The notes under the pieces were generated by a model. That model was not told where the DNA came from and made no database searches. It saw only the letters and a list, made by a program, of their open reading frames with translations. Made by a program: the position numbers and the translations under genes. From positions 1,302,001-1,366,000 of the forward strand of contig NC_014393.1 of assembly GCF_000145275.1 (NCBI RefSeq): DNA of 64,000 nt, in the 5' to 3' direction. Each line of letters starts with the position of its first letter. Position 1 is the stretch's first letter. This DNA comes from Clostridium cellulovorans 743B (GTDB taxonomy: Bacteria; Bacillota; Clostridia; Clostridiales; Clostridiaceae). Below, piece by piece: positions 1-8,290 of this stretch.

Positions 1-1
1 A

Positions 2-1384
2 ACTCCATTTATCAAAGCGTGGAATCTATATTCATATAACTTACACAAAGCAACTTATCACGGATTAAATCATTTAAATGGAAGAGAAAATAAAAGAAAC
101 TTTATAATCGGTAGAGGAAGCTTTGCTGGAGCTCATAGGTTTTCAGCTTTATGGAATGGTGACAACGCTTCAACTTGGGATTTTATGAGGATAAACATAT
201 CTCAATGTCTTGCTTTGGGATTAACAGGTCAAGCTATGTCAGGTCAAGATATCGGTGGCTTTGAAAAAGGAAGTGATGGAGAGAAGTGGATAGATCCTGA
301 ACTTTTAATTCGATGGACATCTATGGGAGCCTTTTTACCATGGTTCAGAAATCATTATAATGGAAAAGCAGAAATAGGAAAGCAATTTCAAGAACCTTAT
401 AAATTCAAGGATGTAAGTGAAAGTGATAAAGGAAGCTACAAATATATGTATGATGCAGTTCTTCCTATATGTAAATATTTTATAGAACTTCGTTATAGAT
501 TAATGCAGCTTTTCTATGATAGATTGTTTGAGAATACTTTAAATGGTATGCCTATTTGTAGAGCAATGTTTCTAGCCAGTGATGATGATTCTTTATTTAA
601 TGACAAAATTGATTTTATAAGTAATGAATTCTTTGTTGGAAATGACCTTTTAGTAGCACCAATTACCTCAAAAGGACAAGGGAACCGTGATGTGTATCTG
701 CCTATAGGAAATAGTTGGTATCAGTTTATGGATAGCAGAAAGCCACTTTTGGATGCAATTGAAGGTGGCACTACATTAAATATCGATGCGAGTATAACTG
801 ATAAAAATGCATGGGATCCAAATCACATACCTTTTACGGTACCACTTTATGTTAGAGCTGGAGCAATAATTCCTACAATAGAACGCGAAAGATATGTTGG
901 AGAATTAAACAGTAAGGGCCTTCCTAATCCAATAACTTTAAATATTTATCCATGCAATGAAGGGGTAAAAGGAACATATACCATGTACCTTGACGATGGA
1001 GTTAGCCGTTCTTCTGCTGCAAAGACTATCAATGGTGATGAGGTTGCCAATGAAGAATATAGACAAACAGATATTACTCATCAGTATATTAGTAATAATG
1101 TTAGAGAGATAATTATAGAACGCAAACATGATAAATATACTCCTAAATATGAAACTTATTTCTTTGTGGCAATACTTCATGATGATAAAAAGACTCTTAA
1201 TAAAGTTACAATAGGAGAAGAAACTATAGCTAAGATATCAAATGGAACTTTAGGTGAAAGGTCAAGTACCTTAAAAACTTCAGCTACTAACAGTTGGTAC
1301 TATAATGAAGAAAATCATATAAGTTATATAAAGGTTTTTGATACTGATAAATTAATCAACATAACAGTTGAATATATGAACTAA
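2..1384 (+). CDS. Glycoside hydrolase family 31 (alpha-glucosidase type), 3' part
   Basis: The reading frame is already open at base 2, so the gene begins outside the window; 460 residues are visible. The segment GSFAGAHRFSALWNGDNAST (residues 39-58) is the conserved GH31 stretch just before the end of the catalytic barrel, and Asp54 in GDN fits the acid/base position. SGQDIGGF, then WTSMGAFLPWFRNHY, follow as expected for the family. The C-terminal 200 residues form the usual beta-rich domains. GH31 enzymes release glucose (or xylose) from alpha-linked oligosaccharides; no export signal can be judged because the N-terminus is missing. A strong terminator follows directly. Family is sure, substrate is not. 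Confidence 0.93.
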   Translation, partial: TPFIKAWNLYSYNLHKATYHGLNHLNGRENKRNFIIGRGSFAGAHRFSALWNGDNASTWDFMRINISQCLALGLTGQAMSGQDIGGFEKGSDGEKWIDPELLIRWTSMGAFLPWFRNHYNGKAEIGKQFQEPYKFKDVSESDKGSYKYMYDAVLPICKYFIELRYRLMQLFYDRLFENTLNGMPICRAMFLASDDDSLFNDKIDFISNEFFVGNDLLVAPITSKGQGNRDVYLPIGNSWYQFMDSRKPLLDAIEGGTTLNIDASITDKNAWDPNHIPFTVPLYVRAGAIIPTIERERYVGELNSKGLPNPITLNIYPCNEGVKGTYTMYLDDGVSRSSAAKTINGDEVANEEYRQTDITHQYISNNVREIIIERKHDKYTPKYETYFFVAILHDDKKTLNKVTIGEETIAKISNGTLGERSSTLKTSATNSWYYNEENHISYIKVFDTDKLINITVEYMN

Positions 1385-1404
1385 TACAAATAAAGACGTA
1401 AAAT

Positions 1405-1447
1405 CTCTGAAATGAACAGAATTAATTGTTCATTTCAGAGGTTTTTT
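1405..1447 (+). terminator. Intrinsic terminator after the GH31 gene
   Basis: A perfect 13-bp stem (CTCTGAAATGAAC at 1405-1417 against 1428-1440) with a 10-base loop is followed by GTTTTTT. It lies 20 bases after the GH31 stop. Confidence 0.92.
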
Positions 1448-1548
1448 ATGTAGTAACAATTGAGCAGTGTTACTGTTGATTGTTTCCAGTCAATAAAAAG
1501 ATTATAGTGATATATTATAATTACCTACTATGTATAACAAACCAACTA

Positions 1549-1853
1549 TTATAGTTCATAAACGAAATCAATTATTTTTCCTTTTCCTAAAACTCTTCCA
1601 CCAGTTTGAATAAAAAAAGTATTGCCTTTTTAACATGGTCTTTAACCCATTCATATGCTTCTTTATTGATAGTGGGCATTCGAATTAATAATCTATAATT
1701 TTCTCCACGTTTAAGTCCTTTAATTTTTTTATCAAATACATATTCTCCTGAAGACAAGAGATTATTTCCATTTGTCCATCCATGAACTAAAGAAAATTGC
1801 TATATGTGCTATGAATTTGTAGTTCATGCCAACCTAATTGTGTTTCATTTTAT
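1549..1853 (-). pseudogene. Remnant of a small beta-barrel protein gene (EF-Tu domain-like)
   Basis: This otherwise empty stretch reads on the minus strand as protein-like sequence in pieces. The part before the first break reads ETQLGWHELQIHSTYS. The next piece begins VHGWTNGNNLLSSGEYVF and continues through RLLIRMPTINKEAYEWV. After a second shift in an A/T run near 1613-1620 comes TGGRVLGKGKIIDFVYEL, ending in a stop at 1549. At least two frameshifts are needed and no start codon remains. TGGRVLGKGKI resembles the last strand pair of EF-Tu-type barrel domains; that likeness is weak and the original function is unknown. Confidence 0.55.
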
Positions 1854-1916
1854 AAGTAATATAATGGGAATATATCAAGGAAATACAATAAAGGATCTAT
1901 TAAGGAGGATTTAAAA

Positions 1917-2555
1917 ATGGAGAAATCAAAAAAACTATTTGTTATTGGAAAGAGACCAACAAGGACAATGATAATTGTTACAGCTGTATTAGCTATTATT
2001 GCAGGGCTAGAAGCAGGTTTCTATTTATGCAAACTATGTAAGGTGGAGGATTATAAAATATCAGCACCTATAGTTATTTTAGCAACTGCGGCAATCTTTT
2101 TCTTGATTTATGTTCCAACAATAGCAAACTGTATAAAACATTGGGATATAAGTGAAAAGTATATAGAGCTTTACAGAGTTAATAAGTATGGGACTCAATG
2201 GAAGTATGTATATGGCATATTAATTGGTAAAGAAGAAAAGTTTGCAGACAAAATAGAATTAAGTGAAATTAAAAGTATCAAGCTTTATTGGACTACAATG
2301 TTTAGTTATATGGTAATGATGATGCACCCTATTTTTTTCCGCGTCACTTTAAAAGACGGAACCGTTATAAAGTTTCTTTCATTAGTAACTTCAAATGATA
2401 AAAATTATGTAGCAGCTGTAAAACATTTAAAAGAAAAATGCAATATAGAAATAGAGGATGAGCATGATTTGCTATCTGTAATAGAGGATCCAAATAGAAG
2501 CCTTAATGAATATATAGATGAAATTGAAAGAGCAAGTGTTAAGGCTAAGAGGTAA
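1917..2555 (+). CDS. Membrane protein of unknown function, tandem paralogue 1
   Basis: 212 residues, with a good site AAGGAGG before the ATG. Two membrane segments are visible (about residues 18-40 and 54-76), followed by a cytoplasmic part of about 130 residues. The block KHWDISEKYIELYRVNKYG and the later SEIKSIKLYW recur almost unchanged in the next gene, so the two arose by duplication. The soluble part is beta-rich and PH-like in pattern, but I do not recognise a named family. A terminator follows, so it can be expressed apart from its neighbour. Its location next to a LytTR regulator gene suggests a linked sensing role; that is inference. Confidence 0.8.
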   Translation: MEKSKKLFVIGKRPTRTMIIVTAVLAIIAGLEAGFYLCKLCKVEDYKISAPIVILATAAIFFLIYVPTIANCIKHWDISEKYIELYRVNKYGTQWKYVYGILIGKEEKFADKIELSEIKSIKLYWTTMFSYMVMMMHPIFFRVTLKDGTVIKFLSLVTSNDKNYVAAVKHLKEKCNIEIEDEHDLLSVIEDPNRSLNEYIDEIERASVKAKR

Positions 2556-2562
2556 TTCAAAG

Positions 2563-2590
2563 GAACTCAGCGATGAGTTCTTTTTCTTTT
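2563..2590 (+). terminator. Intrinsic terminator between the paralogues
   Basis: GAACTCA (2563-2569), loop GCGA, TGAGTTC (2574-2580), then TTTTTCTTTTT. Confidence 0.85.
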
Positions 2591-2735
2591 TAGAATTTAT
2601 GGATTTAAGATGCAAGCATTATTGAGAGTTATATATTTTAAGAAATTACAGACATGAGCAAATGTTGCATTTAATGTATAATAAAGAATGAGATTGAATT
2701 AAAATACATAAATGCAACTACAAAGGAGTGATTGA

Positions 2736-3380
2736 TTGAAAAAGTCAAAGAAATTATTTGTTGTTGGAGATAAAAGTTCAAAGACTGGAATAATTTTTAT
2801 TTCGTTAATAACATTTTTTTTCGTAGCAGTACAAATCGGAAATAGTGCCAATACTTTAATAGGATTCAATAAAAATTGGGGCATTTTTGCAGGAATTTTA
2901 TTTGTGATAATAGGAGTTTTTGAAATACCTGTAGTGGTAGCAACGTGGAAACATTGGGATATAAGTGAAGAGTACTTGGAATACTATGATAACAATGATT
3001 ATTTCCAGCAATGGAGATACTTAATTAGTATTTTCAAAGGCAGAGAGGATGTCTGTGCATTCAAAATTAGATTAACGGAAATTAAAAGTATTAAAATCTA
3101 TTGGAATAGGCAGTATGCACATTATTCAACTATAAATTATACGATTTATTTCGGTGTAGCTTTGAAGGATGGGTCGATTTTAACTTTTCGATCATTAATT
3201 GGTTCAGATAAAAAGGGGTTTTTAGATGCCTTAAATTATTTAAAAGAAAGATATTTTATTGAAATAGATGATGCGTATAACGTACTAGGTGTACTAGCAG
3301 ATCCTAACCAAAACCTCCATGAATATATCCAAAAAATCGAAAAGAATAGATTTTTGGGGGAGGGAATGAAGGATGATTAA
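2736..3380 (+). CDS. Membrane protein of unknown function, tandem paralogue 2
   Basis: 214 residues. The start is TTG, chosen because AAAGGAGTG lies 5 bases upstream and the protein then begins MKKSKKLFVVG like its neighbour MEKSKKLFVIG. It shares the two membrane segments, the KHWDISEEYLEYYD block, the EIKSIKIYW block and the C-terminal DPNQNLHEYI block with the gene upstream. The stop overlaps the start of the LytTR regulator by 8 bases, so the two are translationally coupled. Function unknown; the coupling suggests this protein and the regulator work together, possibly as membrane partner and regulator. Confidence 0.82.
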   Translation: MKKSKKLFVVGDKSSKTGIIFISLITFFFVAVQIGNSANTLIGFNKNWGIFAGILFVIIGVFEIPVVVATWKHWDISEEYLEYYDNNDYFQQWRYLISIFKGREDVCAFKIRLTEIKSIKIYWNRQYAHYSTINYTIYFGVALKDGSILTFRSLIGSDKKGFLDALNYLKERYFIEIDDAYNVLGVLADPNQNLHEYIQKIEKNRFLGEGMKDD

Positions 3381-4056
3381 GATTATTTTAAGTTTAAAAA
3401 ATCAAGACTTAAAGAGCCTTTTAAAATCTGAAATTCAAAAATCTTTAAGGGATTATCCCAAAAAGATTATTTTTGCTCATGAGGATTATATTAAAGATGA
3501 TTCAAATAGCGAGAACTTATTATTTTTCTTTGAATTAGTGGATAGCAGTGATATTAAGAAGGCTGAGCTGATGAAGGAAAGAAATGAGGCTGATTGTATT
3601 ATTTTCTTAAGTGAAGATGAAACTTTAGTTTTTAAATCCCTAAGGGTAAAGCCTATACAGTTTATTCGTCTGAATAATTTTGATGAAGATTTCAAGAATA
3701 TGATTGAAGTATTAATAGACTACTTACAAAATACCGATAGAGTATTAACTTTAAAATCTGGGACAACTATCTTTAGACTTAATGTGAAAAGTATTATTTT
3801 TATTGAATCCTTTGGGCATTATTTATCTTTCCATGCTATTAATGGAAATTATCAAGTTAGAGGTAAGCTATCAGATATTATAGAAGAAATCAATAATCCA
3901 TATTTTATAAGAACTCATAAGTCTTATATTGTTAATATTAGCTTCGTGGAAAGGGTATTATCAGATAAGTTGATCTTAAAGAGTGATCTTGAGGTTCCAA
4001 TAGGAAGAAATTTCAAGGATGAAGTTATAGAAAGTTATCATAAATTTGCTACATAG
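3373..4056 (+). CDS. LytTR-domain transcription regulator with degenerate receiver
   Basis: 227 residues. Residues about 125-227 are a LytTR DNA-binding domain: RLNVKSIIFIESFGHYLSFH, then YFIRTHKSYIVN, then VPIGRNFKDEV, all hallmarks. The N-terminal 115 residues have the size and strand pattern of a receiver domain, but the strand that normally ends in the phosphorylated Asp reads LLFFFEL, with Glu54 in that place, and the usual acidic pair at the start is absent. It is therefore probably not phosphorylated in the normal way. It overlaps the membrane protein gene upstream by 8 bases. Likely a regulator controlled by protein contact rather than by a histidine kinase (inference). Confidence 0.85.
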   Translation: MIKIILSLKNQDLKSLLKSEIQKSLRDYPKKIIFAHEDYIKDDSNSENLLFFFELVDSSDIKKAELMKERNEADCIIFLSEDETLVFKSLRVKPIQFIRLNNFDEDFKNMIEVLIDYLQNTDRVLTLKSGTTIFRLNVKSIIFIESFGHYLSFHAINGNYQVRGKLSDIIEEINNPYFIRTHKSYIVNISFVERVLSDKLILKSDLEVPIGRNFKDEVIESYHKFAT

Positions 4057-4098
4057 AATACAGGTACATTAACTATTATAAGTAAATGTGAAAACATA

Positions 4099-4127
4099 TT
4101 GACAAAATAGAAAAATGTGGTTATAAT
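4099..4127 (+). promoter_or_regulatory. Consensus sigma-A promoter for the S-box leader
   Basis: TTGACA at 4099-4104, a 17-base spacer, and TATAAT at 4122-4127. Both hexamers match the consensus exactly. It lies about 90 bases before the riboswitch. Confidence 0.9.
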
Positions 4128-4213
4128 AAAACACATAAAACATATAAGTTTACTAGAGAAAAGTATTAAGGAACTAAAGTAAAAAAAGCCCTTTTAAAAA
4201 AAATGATATTATT

Positions 4214-4378
4214 AACCTTATCAAGAGAAGCCGAGGGACTGGCCCTAAGACGTTTCAGCAACCACACTTTAAAGTGATGGTGCTAAATCCAGCAGATTAA
4301 ATTCTGAGAGATGAGGATGAATTTTTAATTAGACTGTTTTTATGAACAATATCCATCTAATTCAGATGTTTTTTTTTT
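4214..4378 (+). ncRNA. SAM-I (S-box) riboswitch with terminator
   Basis: The conserved S-box core is present in order: CCTTATCAAGAGAAG (4216-4230), GAGGGACTGGCCC (4233-4245), TTTCAGCAACC, a P3 hairpin CACTTTAAAGTG, GGTGCTAAATCC, and GAGAGATGAGG (4306-4316). CCTTATC at 4216-4222 pairs with GATGAGG at 4310-4316 to close P1. CATCT/AGATG (4354-4368) followed by ten T is the expression-platform terminator; AATTAGA (4327-4333) could pair with TCTAATT (4356-4362) as a competing fold. The class normally switches off methionine or SAM synthesis and uptake genes when SAM is high. Here the next gene starts 200 bases downstream and is not a methionine gene. Confidence 0.93.
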
Positions 4379-4577
4379 ATAAATAACATAAATTCAAATA
4401 ACGTCTTACATTGAATCCATATGGCGCTTATAAATTTAATTTAGATTTTCAATTTTAATATATAGAATTTCAAAAGTAGTTAAATGTTTTATAAAGATAT
4501 TTGCTTTAGAAAGAAGTTGTTCCTAAAAGTTTAGATATAGATTCACCTTTCACCAAGGATATTAATATGATATTAGT

Positions 4578-6293
4578 ATGCAAAAAGTGAAAGTGGAGAA
4601 TCGGGGTGTCTATGGAATGGTAAGGAGCAATAATAATTACCAAGGCAACAGAAACTACCGGAGTAAAAAGGATTATCAAGAGACGAGCGGTTATTCTAGT
4701 AATTATCAAAGTAGTAGAAGTTATAAAGGCAATAATGCTCAGCAGAATAACGATGTCCAGCAAAATGGTAATGCTGAGCAAAGTAACAATGCTTACAGAA
4801 GTAATAATACTCAGCAAGGCCACAACAATATGCATCAAAGGAACAAAACTAAACAAAGCAACAATACACAGCAAGGTAGTAAAAAAAATCAAAACAATAA
4901 ACCTTATGAAGGCTATCAGCAACGTAAAAGTAAGAATTGCCCGGACAATATTCATTATTTTGGTAAAGGCTACAGATTTGAGAGAAACGGTTGGATATAT
5001 ATTCACATTGAAGGAGAACCATATAAGCGTGGTTTTCAGCATGGATTCTTACTTGCAAAAGAAATTAAGGAAATTATGGATAACTTAAAGTTCCTAACTT
5101 ACTGGAATACAGGTAAGGAGTGGAGTTTTTTTGTTAAGGAAGCAGAAAGACAGTTTACGAATAGGCTTGATATAGAGTATTTATATGAAATAAAAGGTAT
5201 AGCTGATGGCGCATATAAGGCAGGGGTACAAGTAACTTGGCAAGAAATTCTTGCATGGAACGGTTATGGTGAACTTATAGATTTTTGGTGGCCTTATAGG
5301 AATAATGGGGTAGTTGGTAGCAATTTAGCAAGAGCCAAAGGCCGTTGTTCAGCTTTTATTGCCACTGGTTCTGCTACAAAAAATAAAAAAATACTTTTAG
5401 CACATAACACTTGGGAGAACTTTGAAACTGGGCAGTATCTCAATATAATTATAGACATTGTACCTAAAAGAGGTAATAGGATTTTGATGCAGACGGCTCC
5501 AGGATATATAGATAGCTTTAGTGATTTCTTTGTCACAGGTTCAGGACTTTTAGGCGCGGATACAAGTATTGCTGGTTTTATGAAATATAATCCTAACGGA
5601 ATCCCTCAGTTTGTGAGAATTCGTAAGGCTATTCAATATGCTGATGATATGACTGGTTTTGTTGATATTATGAAGGAGAGAAGCAATGGTGGATACACTA
5701 GTATGTGGCTCCTAGGAGATATAAAAACTAATAAAATTCTTCGATTTGAACAAGGTCTAGAGTACTATAATGTAAAAACTTTGGAGGATGGCTATTTCAT
5801 TGGATTTAATGCACCAGAAGATCCGAGAATCCGCAATTTAGAAGTGGAAAACAGTTGTTATACAGATATTCGTGATCATCAAGGAGCAAGAAGAGTTCGA
5901 CTTACACAACTACTGGAACATCAGTTAGGAAAGTTGGATATAGAAGCAGCAAAGGATATTTTAGCTGATCATTATGATGTTTACTTAAATCAGAGAATAC
6001 CGTCTTCTAGAACTATTGATGGTCATTATGAATTGGATGATCAAAAGTATCCAAGTCTTGCAGGGTCACCACCACCATTTTCACCTCAAGGCACATTAGA
6101 TGGGAAGATAATAGATAGCGATCTCGCTAAGATGATGGCATTTTGTGCTAGGTGGGGAAATTCCAGTGGCATGCCTTTTATTACTCACGATTATTTTGCG
6201 AATCATCCTCAGTGGAATCATTTAAAGGGGCATCTTAAGGATAGATTTACTGAGAAGTGGAGCAAGTTCAGGGTTGGTGAAGGTGGATGTTAA
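4578..6293 (+). CDS. C45-family acyltransferase/amidohydrolase-like protein with Asn/Gln-rich N-terminus
   Basis: 571 residues. After about residue 120 it matches the Ntn-hydrolase group of acyl-CoA:6-APA acyltransferase and phospholipase B-like proteins: GEPYKRGFQHG, EIKGIADGA, then GRCSAFIA with Cys257 as the likely nucleophile exposed by self-cleavage, then LLAHNTWENF. Residues about 18-115 are a low-complexity Asn/Gln/Ser spacer, unusual for the family. There is no signal peptide. The ATG at 4578 has only a distant AAGGA; the ATG at 4617 has GGGGTG 8 bases upstream and is an equally good start (558 residues). The LD-carboxypeptidase gene overlaps its end, suggesting a joint role in cleaving peptide or amide bonds. 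Substrate unknown. Confidence 0.82.
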   Translation: MQKVKVENRGVYGMVRSNNNYQGNRNYRSKKDYQETSGYSSNYQSSRSYKGNNAQQNNDVQQNGNAEQSNNAYRSNNTQQGHNNMHQRNKTKQSNNTQQGSKKNQNNKPYEGYQQRKSKNCPDNIHYFGKGYRFERNGWIYIHIEGEPYKRGFQHGFLLAKEIKEIMDNLKFLTYWNTGKEWSFFVKEAERQFTNRLDIEYLYEIKGIADGAYKAGVQVTWQEILAWNGYGELIDFWWPYRNNGVVGSNLARAKGRCSAFIATGSATKNKKILLAHNTWENFETGQYLNIIIDIVPKRGNRILMQTAPGYIDSFSDFFVTGSGLLGADTSIAGFMKYNPNGIPQFVRIRKAIQYADDMTGFVDIMKERSNGGYTSMWLLGDIKTNKILRFEQGLEYYNVKTLEDGYFIGFNAPEDPRIRNLEVENSCYTDIRDHQGARRVRLTQLLEHQLGKLDIEAAKDILADHYDVYLNQRIPSSRTIDGHYELDDQKYPSLAGSPPPFSPQGTLDGKIIDSDLAKMMAFCARWGNSSGMPFITHDYFANHPQWNHLKGHLKDRFTEKWSKFRVGEGGC

Positions 6294-7228
6294 AACCTAA
6301 AAGACTTAAGACTGGGGATACCATAGGTATTGTGTCGCCTGCAACAGGAATGGATAAAAGTGATATCTGGCGAGCTGTTGAAGCTTTTGAAGGCTATGGT
6401 TTTAAGGTGAAGGTGGGGCAACATGCTTACGATAATTATTACTATCTTGCAGGTTCAGACAAAGCTAGAGCAGCGGATTTAAATACTTTTTTTGCTGATC
6501 CATCAATCGATGCAATCTTCTGTAGCCAAGGCGGTTATGGTTCCCCAAGAATACTAGATGAAATAGATTATGAAGTTATAAGACAGAATCCTAAGATATT
6601 TATAGGTTACAGCGATATAACTGCACTTCATCTTGCAATTTATAAGAAAGCAGGACTTGTGACCTTCCATGGACCTAATGCCACTGGAATTTATGGTGAA
6701 TATGCCACAAAATACAGAATGGGATATCTTTTCAAGGCCCTTTGCTGTGAGCGGCCAATAGGGAAAATTATAATGGCTGATCCAGATAAATATCTAGTTA
6801 AGGTTACTCCAGGAAAAGTAAGTGGAAAAACTATAGGTGGGAATTTATCATTGATCTGTGAGCTTATTGGTACTCCTTATGAAGTTAATACGGAAGGAAA
6901 AATATTATTTTTAGAAGAGATTGGCTCGGATATTCAAGATATAGACAGTAGATTGACACAGCTTTTGAACACGGGAAAACTACAAGCAGCATCTGGCATC
7001 GTCATAGGTGAGTGTACTGATTGTACTTCAGATATATATGATAAGGGCAGAACTTTGGAAGACTTGATTTTTGATAGAATAGGAAACCTTGGTATACCAG
7101 CCATTTGGGGACTTCCAATAGGACATACCCATGACCTGGCTACGATTCCTATAGGAGTAAATGCCACTTTGGATGCAACAAAGGGGGAGTTTATTATTCT
7201 AGAGACTGCCACGGAGTACTATTCATAA
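6287..7228 (+). CDS. LD-carboxypeptidase family protein (peptidase S66, LdcA/MccF type)
   Basis: 313 residues, the usual length. It overlaps the preceding gene by 7 bases. The catalytic triad of S66 can be placed: Ser109 in IGYSDIT, a Glu in FLEEIG (about 210-211) and His280 in GLPIGHTHD. Family members either remove D-Ala from murein tetrapeptides in the cytoplasm (LdcA) or cleave microcin C-type compounds (MccF); the sequence alone does not decide between these. No signal peptide, so cytoplasmic. Coupling to the C45 hydrolase points to a shared substrate, perhaps a cell-wall peptide or an amide antibiotic (inference). Confidence 0.92.
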   Translation: MLKPKRLKTGDTIGIVSPATGMDKSDIWRAVEAFEGYGFKVKVGQHAYDNYYYLAGSDKARAADLNTFFADPSIDAIFCSQGGYGSPRILDEIDYEVIRQNPKIFIGYSDITALHLAIYKKAGLVTFHGPNATGIYGEYATKYRMGYLFKALCCERPIGKIIMADPDKYLVKVTPGKVSGKTIGGNLSLICELIGTPYEVNTEGKILFLEEIGSDIQDIDSRLTQLLNTGKLQAASGIVIGECTDCTSDIYDKGRTLEDLIFDRIGNLGIPAIWGLPIGHTHDLATIPIGVNATLDATKGEFIILETATEYYS

Positions 7229-7283
7229 GATGATAAATAGCCATGAAAAGAATTAATTTTTGTTATGACTGTGGGTATCTATA

Positions 7284-7326
7284 AAAGCCTAGATAATCTT
7301 TTGGTGATTAGCTAGGCTTTTTTTAG
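7284..7326 (+). terminator. Intrinsic terminator after the S66 peptidase gene
   Basis: AAGCCTAG-ATAATC pairs with GATTAG-CTAGGCTT across a short loop, followed by TTTTTTT. Confidence 0.9.
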
Positions 7327-7360
7327 GTTCTTAGATTGTAGTGCATGGCCATATTTTGGT

Positions 7361-7579
7361 CTAACCATGAAGACCATTGATTTGGAGTTCCATATTTTCT
7401 ATAACAACATCATAAATATCACCTAATGAAGCGCAATATTCAAGGACTTTCCATGGCGTATTTGTGTGAAAGTGTATTTTTATCAGCTCATCATCTCCAA
7501 CTGCAAGTAAACTATCACCTTCAATGTTTTTGAATTGGGACGTAAAAACACCGCAAAATTCAATTTTTAATAATGCGAT
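7361..7579 (-). pseudogene. Fragment of a FakA/YloV-type (DAK2-family) protein gene
   Basis: On the minus strand about 70 codons stay open from near 7579 to a stop at 7361. They read IEFCGVFTSQFKNIEGDSLL, then AVGDDELIKIHFHTNTPWKV, then LEYCASLGDIYDVVIENMEL. This is the C-terminal domain signature of the fatty-acid kinase subunit FakA/YloV (GDSL.VVGDDxxIKxHxHTNxP, IENMxxQ). The full protein is over 500 residues, so only a scrap remains, with no start and a truncated end. The rest of the 7230-7727 gap holds only the terminator. Confidence 0.7.
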
Positions 7580-7727
7580 GTTTAATAATTATTCGATTTT
7601 TATTGTTGTGTCGTTAAATTAAGAATATATTCACTAGATATAGCAAAGCTTTACTATGAATTACTTTTTTCTTTGTATCTGGGGTCGAGGAAATTCTCAT
7701 TATTGCAAGTGTTAAGCTTGGGGTGAA

Positions 7728-8117
7728 TTATTTTCCTATAAGTTTGTCATTTGAAAAAATATGTTCTATTAACCAATCATTTAAAAGTTGTAAAATATTT
7801 ATTATGTATTGATCTTGGTTTTGATCAATCTTTGAAAAATCTACATCGTTAATTCTTTTTATAAATGCTTCATGCTCAACTTTTTGAGTAAACATTCTTT
7901 TATAGTTAATACTTTTCATGTATTCTTCTTCAGCTTTAAAATGAAAGGCAGTATAATTTTGAAGCTTATGTATTAACTCTACTATCTTATTATATTTATC
8001 AACTACATAATCATTTTTTAATAATTCATAAGCTTCATTTGCTATTTCAAAAAGAACTTTATGCTGTTCATCAATGAAAGCTATTTCTGTTTTATATTCA
8101 TCTTTAAATTCATACAA
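7728..8117 (-). CDS. Bacteriohemerythrin
   Basis: 129 residues forming one hemerythrin four-helix domain, which binds O2 at a di-iron centre. The start is TTG at 8117-8115, chosen because GAAGG lies 9 bases upstream. Iron ligands visible: His19, His59, Glu63 (HxxxE), His82, His119 and Asp124 (HxxxxD). The remaining ligand of the usual HxxxH pair, four residues before His82, is Gln78. Six of seven ligands are thus kept. In clostridia such proteins are thought to act in O2 sensing, storage or detoxification. It stands alone, with a tandem repeat upstream. Confidence 0.92.
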   Translation of the reverse strand: MYEFKDEYKTEIAFIDEQHKVLFEIANEAYELLKNDYVVDKYNKIVELIHKLQNYTAFHFKAEEEYMKSINYKRMFTQKVEHEAFIKRINDVDFSKIDQNQDQYIINILQLLNDWLIEHIFSNDKLIGK

Positions 8118-8290
8118 TAGGTATTACCTTCTTTCGATATAATGATATAATGTTATGATTGTATTTTATTAATGATAATATACAAATTAAATAATAAAGA
8201 CCTTATGAATTATAGGCTCACCTTTTTCTGTTTTGCCAAGAGTAACTTCCATTACACTCTCTTTTTATACCCTTTTATCCTGGTATATCT

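Noticed and set aside
4506..5042. 178-codon minus-strand frame across the Asn/Gln-rich gene start
   Set aside because: Shadow of the AAY/CAR-rich codons; hydrophobic repeats of Ile and Thr with no start signal.
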